This document shows, one piece after another, positions 1 through 4,166 of a stretch of 7,946 nt of DNA. How positions within the stretch are numbered: position 1 is the first letter of the stretch; every line of letters begins with the position of its first letter. The stretch spans positions 1-7,946 of the forward strand of contig CAILBF010000222.1 in assembly GCA_903832395.1 (NCBI GenBank), written 5' to 3'. The position numbers and the translations under genes were made by a program. This stretch comes from an uncultured Actinomycetes bacterium. GTDB taxonomy: Bacteria; Actinomycetota; Actinomycetes; Nanopelagicales; Nanopelagicaceae. A model generated the notes under the pieces. It was not told the DNA's origin. It searched no databases and saw nothing but the letters and a program-made list of their open reading frames with translations.

Positions 1-179
1 CGGCTGATATAGACGCCATTTTTTAACCGTGGATAGGTTCCTTGGTGTAGCGAGATTACCTCGCTCTGCAAACCTGCTTCCTGGATGCATGCTTTCGTGG
101 AGGCATTGCCTTCTGCAAGTGAATCACTGCAGGCGGTTAAGTTCTCTGACTCGGTACTTTCTGAATATGTAGATCTCAT
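1..179 (-). CDS. Possible 5' part of a leftward gene running off the window edge (hypothetical protein)
   Basis: Reading leftward from an ATG at 179 there is an open frame of 59 codons that reaches the window edge without a stop. An in-frame stop lies just upstream of the ATG, so the start cannot be much further out. The peptide begins MRSTYSESTESENLTAC and is polar, with two cysteines (about residues 17 and 31). Its end, with GLQSEVISL followed by YPRLKNGVYIS, faintly recalls the second half of SPOR-type peptidoglycan-binding domains, where a 'YP.L..G.YVV' pattern is common. I see no signal peptide, no Shine-Dalgarno sequence and no promoter hexamer at the leaderless distance. An open run of this length can occur by chance, so this is a tentative partial gene; the N-terminal part might also be a remnant. 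Its direction agrees with the three genes to its right. Confidence 0.35.
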   Translation of the reverse strand, partial: MRSTYSESTESENLTACSDSLAEGNASTKACIQEAGLQSEVISLHQGTYPRLKNGVYIS

Positions 180-309
180 GTGGCTAAGAGTGCGCAGTTA
201 GTTTTAGTACTGCTTGCTTTCGTCCAATACGTGTGGAGCAAGGCCCAGATTAATTACTCTGCGTTAAGCCAGGCTCACGAAGCGTTGAGCGCCATCGTTG
301 GGCACAAGG

Positions 310-336
310 AAAACCCCAGTCCACATCGGACTAGGG
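310..336 (-). terminator. Probable intrinsic terminator downstream of the DUF5679 gene
   Basis: On the minus strand, the arms CCC-AGTCC and GGACT-GGG (bases 328-336 and 315-322, one bulged base at 333) enclose a 5-nt loop and are followed by GTTTTCC. The hairpin starts about 60 nt past the stop of the DUF5679 gene and lies before the possible next leftward gene. The T tract is short (four T), so termination may be incomplete. Confidence 0.5.
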
Positions 337-353
337 CTTTCTCTACTGCTAGA

Positions 354-385
354 CGCTCACGTGTTCGGATACTTCGAAGTGAGCG
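354..385. other. Long inverted repeat between the DUF5679 stop and its terminator
   Basis: CGCTCAC (354-360) pairs with GTGAGCG (379-385). Inside it TTCG (364-367) pairs with CGAA (375-378), separated from the outer stem by a 3-nt bulge, giving about 11 bp in total. No T tract follows on either strand. It lies just past the stop at 397 in the 3' untranslated region of the DUF5679 transcript and could protect the mRNA 3' end. It could also be part of a larger fold with the hairpin at 315-336. Confidence 0.35.
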
Positions 386-396
386 AAATTTAATTA

Positions 397-555
397 CTAG
401 GCTTTTTTAAGGAAAGTGCTGATCTTGGTGCCGCAGACTGGGCAAACACCTTTAGCTGTACGGCGACCTGAGTCACTGACGCTGATTGTGCCTTCGAAGT
501 CATGCTTTTCTTTGCACTTCACGCAGTAAGCAGTTCCTTTGTATGTCTCTGCCAT
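397..555 (-). CDS. DUF5679 small zinc-ribbon protein
   Basis: This 52-residue protein starts MAETYKGTAYCVKC. Two CxxC knuckles, Cys11/Cys14 and Cys38/Cys41 (the second as CPVCGTK), should bind one zinc ion as a rubredoxin-like ribbon. The stretch between them is basic and polar (GRRTAKG), and the tail is lysine-rich. The layout matches DUF5679, a family of about 50-60 residues widespread in Actinobacteria and of unknown function; nucleic-acid or protein binding is a guess from the fold. The start at 555 is preferred over an in-frame ATG at 582 because GGAGG lies 6 nt upstream of it and because family members begin close to the first knuckle. The gene follows the metallopeptidase gene in the same direction after 111 nt of dyad-rich spacer, so it may have its own promoter or be regulated separately. 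Confidence 0.9.
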   Translation of the reverse strand: MAETYKGTAYCVKCKEKHDFEGTISVSDSGRRTAKGVCPVCGTKISTFLKKA

Positions 556-561
556 TCTCTT

Positions 562-566
562 CCTCC
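562..566 (-). promoter_or_regulatory. Shine-Dalgarno GGAGG for the DUF5679 gene
   Basis: The minus strand reads GGAGGAAGAGATG, placing GGAGG 6 nt before the ATG at 555. It is the strongest ribosome-binding site in the window and decides for the inner start over the ATG at 582. Confidence 0.8.
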
Positions 567-580
567 ACTCCACGCTTGCC

Positions 581-635
581 ATCCCAATGGGATGATCCCC
601 GATTGGGGCAGGCGTTTATTAAGTATCACGATACT
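581..635. promoter_or_regulatory. Cluster of short perfect inverted repeats upstream of the DUF5679 gene
   Basis: Three perfect dyads lie in the leader or promoter region of the DUF5679 gene: ATCCCA-A-TGGGAT (581-593), CCCC-GATT-GGGG (597-608) and AGTATC-AC-GATACT (622-635). The first two resemble tandem copies of one motif (ATCCC..TGGG), set about one and a half helical turns apart. A fourth dyad, GCCTA-CC-TAGGC (655-666), abuts the stop of the metallopeptidase gene. They could be operator sites or small RNA hairpins. No clear -35/-10 pair was found among them. Confidence 0.3.
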
Positions 636-666
636 CTCGAGCCTTGATTATTACGCCTACCTAGGC

Positions 667-1326
667 TTACTTATTCAGGAGTTTTTTCAGCGCTTCGGGT
701 AAAGCAAGGGCGGTTTCGGCCGCCTCGTAGCCATCCAAATAGGCACTGGCCACATCTGCCGTTGGAAATCTGGCCAGAATCGCCTTGAAACCCTCACCGT
801 GGTCACTAATGTGAAGGTGAATCGCCTCATGGAAGAGAACGTAGTCAAGGGCATGGCTTGGGGCGCCCTTTAGGCGATCTGAAATGCGAATAGTGCGATC
901 AACGCTCGTGCATGAGCCCCAGCGCTCGCGCATCGCTCGCCATGCCACATCTGACGGGCGGATTGTGATCTCTGGGGCTAACTCAAGGAGCAGTTCATCT
1001 ATTCGCTGCGCCAGTGCACTCTCACTCATAGTGATTGCAGCCTCTTGGGCCCGTATTTTGGCGACCATCTCCGGGACCATCGCCCGTTCATCGGCCTTAC
1101 TCATCCGTGCTGGGATTGAAACAACGATTCGACCGCCAGCCCGATAGGCCGAAATGTTCTTTTTGCGGCGCGTTGAGCGGATTACAACAATCTCACCCTC
1201 ACTGATTCCAGGCAACGTTGCATCGGCATCTAAATCCGCGCCATCAGGAAGGTCATCGCGGAAGCTATCAAAACTCACGCACTGACGATATCTCCAGCCT
1301 TGAAAATAATGAGAAACCTCAACCAC
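667..1326 (-). CDS. YgjP/DUF45-type M48 family zinc metallopeptidase
   Basis: This predicted cytosolic zinc peptidase has up to 219 residues. The signature is H166-E167-A-I-H170 with a third histidine at 176 in SDHGEGF, the HExxH(x5)H pattern of the YgjP-like, SprT-related group. Glu167 should be the catalytic base. Upstream are the family's S-T-R-R-K-K-N-I basic strand (residues 51-58) and RWGSC (135-139). No signal peptide or membrane segment is seen. The substrate is unknown. The start is uncertain. GTG at 1326 gives the longest form but has no Shine-Dalgarno sequence. GTG at 1278 (residue 17) has TATCGT exactly 6 nt upstream, the leaderless arrangement seen at three other genes here, and would give 203 residues; the conserved part starts only near residue 45, so both are compatible with function. 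A consensus-like promoter lies at 1379-1406. A 6-bp inverted repeat (1318-1334) overlaps the GTG at 1326. Confidence 0.9.
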   Translation of the reverse strand: MVEVSHYFQGWRYRQCVSFDSFRDDLPDGADLDADATLPGISEGEIVVIRSTRRKKNISAYRAGGRIVVSIPARMSKADERAMVPEMVAKIRAQEAAITMSESALAQRIDELLLELAPEITIRPSDVAWRAMRERWGSCTSVDRTIRISDRLKGAPSHALDYVLFHEAIHLHISDHGEGFKAILARFPTADVASAYLDGYEAAETALALPEALKKLLNK

Positions 1327-1378
1327 GTGTTGAGAGATTTTATCGTGTGCGCCGATTCTGCGCTTTCATATAAAGCCC

Positions 1379-1406
1379 ATTACACGATAAAAAAGCTTTT
1401 TGTCAA
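1379..1406 (-). promoter_or_regulatory. Sigma70-type promoter for the M48 metallopeptidase gene
   Basis: The minus strand has TTGACA (1401-1406), a 16-nt spacer and TGTAAT (1379-1384): a perfect -35 box and a 5-of-6 -10 box. Transcription would start near 1372, leaving a leader of about 46 nt to GTG 1326 or 94 nt to GTG 1278. The spacer contains the palindrome AAAAAGCTTTTT. A second -10-like hexamer, TAAAAT, lies at 1337-1342 without a matching -35 box. Confidence 0.65.
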
Positions 1407-1418
1407 CGCTGTGTTCAG

Positions 1419-1447
1419 TTGATTCTCAGGCTGTTTCCATTTAGTTT
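1419..1447 (+). promoter_or_regulatory. Possible promoter for the small RNA candidate
   Basis: TTGATT (1419-1424) and TAGTTT (1442-1447) are separated by 17 nt. The -10 box matches TATAAT at only three of six positions but keeps the key T1, A2 and T6. The predicted start, near 1455, coincides with the left arm of the closing stem of the RNA candidate. It lies close to the divergent minus-strand promoter at 1379-1406. Confidence 0.4.
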
Positions 1448-1454
1448 ACGTCTT

Positions 1455-1533
1455 ACGAACTCCTCGGATAACCGTTCTTTATCAGCAAGGGGAAGGCTGA
1501 TACAGATTGTGCGCCCGGGGAGTTCGCTTTTTT
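1455..1533 (+). ncRNA. Candidate structured small RNA with intrinsic terminator, unknown family
   Basis: On the plus strand, CGAACTCCTCGG (1456-1467) can pair with CCGGGGAGTTCG (1515-1526), 12 bp with one U-G pair. A C and six T (1528-1533) follow at once, as in an intrinsic terminator. Inside, TATCAGC (1480-1486) pairs with GCTGATA (1496-1502) around the purine loop AAGGGGAAG, leaving two 12-13 nt internal strands. A promoter-like pair at 1419-1447 would start transcription right at the stem. The flanking genes are both on the minus strand, so this is not the end of a known plus-strand gene. I do not recognise it as SRP RNA, tmRNA, RNase P RNA, 6S RNA or any riboswitch class. The accessible purine loop could bind pyrimidine-rich targets such as ribosome-binding-site complements or a protein, but that is inference. 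It could instead be an antisense guard terminator. Confidence 0.5.
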
Positions 1534-1595
1534 ATGCCTTGGCGCAGAGTTGATTTTTCAGAGTACTGAGCCCCGATGTGATGCTGCAAGAGTTA

Positions 1596-1621
1596 TTAAA
1601 TCCTGAGTTTTTAAACCCTGA
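1596..1621. repeat. Short imperfect direct repeat at the DUF2342 gene 3' end
   Basis: TTAAATCCTGA (1596-1606) and TTAAACCCTGA (1611-1621) match at 10 of 11 bases with a 15-bp period. The palindrome ACTTTAAAGT (1621-1630), which covers the stop codon of the DUF2342 gene, follows directly. No terminator-like hairpin with a T tract was found for that gene. Function unknown; chance is possible in AT-rich sequence. Confidence 0.2.
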
Positions 1622-1623
1622 CT

Positions 1624-2940
1624 TTAAAGTGAGGATAAGTCGTCGGGAATAGTAATACTAGATAAATAAATTTCGGGAGTTAGTAAGTCACTAGCCGTTG
1701 GCAAAATTCCACTCCAAATTTGATCACGGGATTGAATGTCTCGAAGTTTTCCAACGGAGTGCCAAAATGCTGAAGCTTCGCGTGCAAGACGCGGTGAGAC
1801 TTCAAGACCAAAGAGATTTGCAAAGAGCTGTTGCGTTGGAGCAGAAGTTGCACGGCGACGACGCAACGTTTCTTGCAACGCTGACAAATTTGGTAAACGA
1901 TCGCCAGCTGCCAATGCGACAACTTCTTCAGACCAGCCATCGACTAATGCAAGAACGGTTTCGAGTTTTGTCAGTGCATCACGTTGTGCTGGAGTTTCCT
2001 CTGGCGTGAAAATCCCCTCATTTAAAGCCATAGTAAAGCTCTCAGGATTAGTTGGATCAAATTCTCCAGAATCTAAATTTGATGCTTCAAAGATCTCTTG
2101 CGCTTTACTTTGAATTGCCGCGATATCTATATGAATTCCTTTTCCGTAATCTGAAATCGCACTACGGATATATGAAACTAGCCACGGGTTATGTGAAAAT
2201 AATCGCGCTCCAGCACTCTCGCGAAGTGCATGGAAAATACGCACTTCATCGATCGGGATACTCAAATCTTGAGCCCATTCTTCGATATTTTGTGGAACGA
2301 GTGCAGGGTAAGCGGGATCAACAAGTGGAAGACCAACGTCGTGGATGCCCGTAGCATTGCCAGCCAAGCCACCGATCGATTGGCCTAACTGGGTAGCGAT
2401 AAGTGAGCCAATAAACGAGCGCAGAAGTGTGGCAATCATCCCCACGGGAATCTGCATTGAGTCCTCGGTTGAGAGATTTTCGCTACCGCCTGCAGATTCT
2501 TGAAGAAGTTCGGAGATGGCAGTTGTTAAACCAAGTGCTAACGGTTCTACTGAAACCTGCCAACCAGCAAGAGTCGAGTCGACCCAATCAGTTCGGGCTA
2601 AAGCGCTGTTTCCAATGAGTTCTGATTGTGGAAAATAGACAACATCATTGAGCCAAAGTTCGGCGATTGAAAACGCCTCAACAATTTTGGCTGCATCGTT
2701 AGCACCGACTGGTGCTGAACCTTTTAAAAGTACGGTCTTCTTGGCAGTATCTCGCACAGTATTTTTAGGAAGCGTTTCGGCAGATGTCGTAAAACCTGCA
2801 CCGTCCATTCCAATTTTTGAAAACTGCTCCTGAATCTTTTGCTGCATTTGTTGCATCATCGCAGCAAAATCTACGGACTCGTCGCCGTTATTCTTTTCAG
2901 CGTCGTCCGAATTTTCGGGTGTAAAACCAAATGGTGACAT
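1624..2940 (-). CDS. DUF2342 family protein ('zinc-dependent metalloprotease'-like)
   Basis: This 438-residue protein starts MSPFGFTPENSDD, an N-terminus typical of the actinobacterial DUF2342/Zinicin_2 family. In order: an acidic, Gln/Met-rich N-terminal region (about 10-45), a helix with AELWLND (93-99), DWVDSTLAGWQ (118-128), a Gly-rich segment with LGQSIGGLAGNATG (185-198), the HALRESAGARLF region (237-248), and LQETLRRRRA followed by the C-terminal FGLEVSPRLAREA block (355-389), all family landmarks. Members are annotated as putative zincin-like hydrolases; the biological role is unknown. As I recall the family, the central motif normally reads REAAH-x-RLF, the His being the presumed metal ligand; here it is RESAG (240-244), so catalysis is doubtful. 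No signal peptide or membrane helix is obvious. The start at 2940 is chosen over in-frame ATGs at 2961 and 3012 because it gives the family N-terminus and has AGAGG upstream. It is divergent from the gene at 3097. Confidence 0.9.
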   Translation of the reverse strand: MSPFGFTPENSDDAEKNNGDESVDFAAMMQQMQQKIQEQFSKIGMDGAGFTTSAETLPKNTVRDTAKKTVLLKGSAPVGANDAAKIVEAFSIAELWLNDVVYFPQSELIGNSALARTDWVDSTLAGWQVSVEPLALGLTTAISELLQESAGGSENLSTEDSMQIPVGMIATLLRSFIGSLIATQLGQSIGGLAGNATGIHDVGLPLVDPAYPALVPQNIEEWAQDLSIPIDEVRIFHALRESAGARLFSHNPWLVSYIRSAISDYGKGIHIDIAAIQSKAQEIFEASNLDSGEFDPTNPESFTMALNEGIFTPEETPAQRDALTKLETVLALVDGWSEEVVALAAGDRLPNLSALQETLRRRRATSAPTQQLFANLFGLEVSPRLAREASAFWHSVGKLRDIQSRDQIWSGILPTASDLLTPEIYLSSITIPDDLSSL

Positions 2941-2949
2941 GGATGTAAT

Positions 2950-2955
2950 CCTCTC
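2950..2955 (-). promoter_or_regulatory. Shine-Dalgarno GAGAGG for the DUF2342 gene
   Basis: The minus strand has GAGAGG ending 9 nt before the ATG at 2940. It supports this start rather than the upstream in-frame ATGs, and marks the gene as leadered, unlike its divergent neighbour. Confidence 0.6.
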
Positions 2956-2963
2956 AGCCATAC

Positions 2964-3036
2964 AACCGCTCGACCACCCCTTTTCTTCCCACATTTGAAA
3001 CCCATTTCTCAAGGGGTTCCGCTAGAGCGGCTTTTT
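2964..3036. promoter_or_regulatory. Nested inverted repeats in the divergent intergenic region, with T tract on the plus strand
   Basis: Two nested arms pair across the 2941-3096 spacer. The outer is CCGCTC (2966-2971) with GAGCGG (3025-3030); the inner is ACCCCTT (2976-2982) with AAGGGGT (3011-3017). They enclose a 28-nt loop. On the plus strand CTTTTT (3031-3036) follows the outer arm, and a smaller CCGC-TAGA-GCGG hairpin (3019-3030) can also form just before the T tract, so a plus-strand terminator is possible. On the minus strand the same structure would sit in the 5' leader of the DUF2342 gene, about 10 nt before its ribosome-binding site, with the outer stem extended by G-U and A-U pairs. 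I found no clear minus-strand -35/-10 pair for the DUF2342 gene in this spacer. Confidence 0.35.
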
Positions 3037-3084
3037 AATCCTGGTGGCAAAGAATTTGTGCGGGCGGTGGCATCGAAGCCGCGA

Positions 3085-3096
3085 TAGGCTGAGAAC
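3085..3096 (+). promoter_or_regulatory. Putative leaderless -10 element for the small membrane protein gene
   Basis: TAGGCT (3085-3090) lies exactly 6 nt before the ATG at 3097, so transcription would begin at or next to the start codon. No good Shine-Dalgarno sequence and no -35 box at 16-18 nt are seen. A 7-bp direct repeat, GGTGGCA, at 3043-3049 and 3066-3072 (23 bp apart) lies just upstream and could be a regulator site. Confidence 0.5.
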
Positions 3097-3342
3097 ATGT
3101 CAAGTGCAGCTACGGCCCTAATTTGGTGGATTGTTCCAGCAATAGGCTTAATTGGCGGTCTCAGCTACGTAATCTGGATTTCAAAATTCCAAACAAAGTA
3201 TCAGCAGGAAACCCAGCGCTCGGTCGGTCAGTTTCAGCGTTTTCAAGACTCGCTTCGCGATTCGCAGGCCCGTGATGCCGAAACTTCCACCAAAACCGAA
3301 CACCTGGATGAATCCCCTCTAAATCCAGAACTGCGCAAATAA
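3097..3342 (+). CDS. Small single-pass membrane protein of unknown function
   Basis: The 81-residue product has a hydrophobic segment at about residues 7-28 (IWWIVPAIGLIGGLSYVIW) and a polar, charged C-terminal half (30-81) rich in Gln, Arg, Asp and Glu, likely helical up to about residue 60 and disordered after that. The short N-terminus and the Lys/Arg just after the helix suggest the charged tail is cytosolic, though topology is not certain. I do not recognise a named family. It is the first gene of a likely operon with the S16 protease gene, which starts 12 nt after its stop; a role connected with that membrane-anchored protease is possible but only inferred from position. The start has no ribosome-binding site but a TANNNT hexamer at the leaderless distance. 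Confidence 0.75.
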   Translation: MSSAATALIWWIVPAIGLIGGLSYVIWISKFQTKYQQETQRSVGQFQRFQDSLRDSQARDAETSTKTEHLDESPLNPELRK

Positions 3343-3354
3343 AACAGATTTCCT

Positions 3355-4104
3355 GTGCGCTACTCACCGCTTCCACGCTTTGCCGTAGCCGTCCTTAGTA
3401 TTTTCTTTCTCTTTGCTCTTGTTGCTCCGTTGCCATTTGCCATCGTTTTACCGGGAAGTGCCGATAATATTTTTGGGAAAATTCTTAATATAAAGAATCA
3501 AAAATCATATAGTGCCACCGGGCGTTTAGATTTGATGTCAGTGCGCGTCACAAATCCCGCTAATTGGATTATCGGACCCGAAGTTCTTTACTCATGGATT
3601 CGAACTGACGAAGCCGTCTATCCCCGTGCCGCTATTTATCCGCCCGGAACCACTACCAGCTCTGAAAAGAAAGTTGCCGCTGCGGATATGAGTTCGTCCC
3701 AGAGCAAAGCCATTGGTGCCGCTTTTAATTTTCTAAAGAGCAATCCGGATCTGGGCGTGACACCGCATCAACTCAACGCAAAAAATATTTATTTTGATGT
3801 CAAGCGTACGGGTGGCCCAAGTGGTGGAATGATTTTTTCAATCGGCGTAATCGAACTATTGACTCCGCTGGATATTTTGCATGGTCGACACATTTCAGGC
3901 ACGGGGACTATTGCCGTTGATGGCACCGTTGGCCCAATCGGCGGTATCAACGAAAAGATTCGGGCCGCCAAAAAAGCTGGAGCTCAAATTTTTCTAGCCC
4001 CCGAAGGCAATCGAGCCGAAGTTACCTCGCCCTCGGAAGGCATAAAAGTAATTTTTGTGGCCTCCCTTACAGATGCAGTTAACGCCCTTATGGCGCAGGG
4101 ATAA
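3355..4104 (+). CDS. YlbL-like membrane-anchored S16 (Lon-type) serine protease lacking PDZ domain
   Basis: This 249-residue protein has an N-terminal membrane anchor (about 8-31, ending in the family-typical PLPFAIVLPGSADNIF), an extracytoplasmic linker region (35-140), and a Lon-type proteolytic domain from about 143 to the end. The catalytic dyad is visible: Ser156 in GGPSGG and Lys201 in GPIGGINEK, 45 residues apart as in S16 peptidases. HISGTGTIAVDGTVGPIGG (179-197) and AGAQIFLAPEGNRAEV (208-223) are conserved blocks. Relatives such as Bacillus YlbL usually carry a PDZ domain between the SSSQ segment and the protease domain. Here DMSSSQSKAIGAA (111-123) runs almost directly into the protease domain, leaving no room for a PDZ of about 90 residues. 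The frame is intact, so this is a compact form rather than a disrupted gene. The GTG start has neither a Shine-Dalgarno sequence nor a leaderless hexamer and lies 12 nt after the preceding stop, so translation probably depends on the upstream gene. Confidence 0.92.
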   Translation: MRYSPLPRFAVAVLSIFFLFALVAPLPFAIVLPGSADNIFGKILNIKNQKSYSATGRLDLMSVRVTNPANWIIGPEVLYSWIRTDEAVYPRAAIYPPGTTTSSEKKVAAADMSSSQSKAIGAAFNFLKSNPDLGVTPHQLNAKNIYFDVKRTGGPSGGMIFSIGVIELLTPLDILHGRHISGTGTIAVDGTVGPIGGINEKIRAAKKAGAQIFLAPEGNRAEVTSPSEGIKVIFVASLTDAVNALMAQG

Positions 4105-4154
4105 TCCCCAAAAAGCTCACTATTTCGCCGATGGTAGGCCCGCTCTCGTTGCGC

Positions 4155-4166
4155 TAGCGTTGACCC
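4155..4166 (+). promoter_or_regulatory. Putative leaderless -10 element for the UPF0182 gene
   Basis: TAGCGT (4155-4160) is followed by exactly 6 nt and then the ATG at 4167. No Shine-Dalgarno sequence precedes either ATG of the ATGATG start, and no -35 box is evident. The hexamer overlaps the palindrome CGCTAGCG. No terminator was found in the 62-nt gap after the protease gene, so read-through from that gene may add to expression. Confidence 0.5.

Noticed and set aside
180..410. Plus-strand open frame of 76 codons with a hydrophobic, signal-like N-terminus
   Set aside because: It starts at a GTG with no ribosome-binding site and no hexamer at the leaderless distance, covers two hairpins, overlaps the end of the DUF5679 gene, and its C-terminal half looks like random Arg/Ser-rich translation.
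1448..1540. Terminator for the minus-strand DUF2342 gene
   Set aside because: On the minus strand the 12-bp stem is followed by TAAGACG and not by a T tract; the T tract is on the plus-strand side only.
1698..2354. Overlapping plus-strand open frames across the DUF2342 gene
   Set aside because: They are antisense shadows: no start signals, no recognisable domains, and the minus frame encodes a clear family protein.
2941..2985. tRNA-Ser/Leu-like D-arm string (GGTCGAGCGGTT) on the minus strand
   Set aside because: No anticodon or T arm can be placed, and the sequence runs straight into the DUF2342 start codon.
2941..3012. N-terminal extension of the DUF2342 protein from ATG 3012
   Set aside because: The extra 24 residues do not resemble the family, while the ATG at 2940 has AGAGG upstream and gives the typical SPFGF N-terminus.
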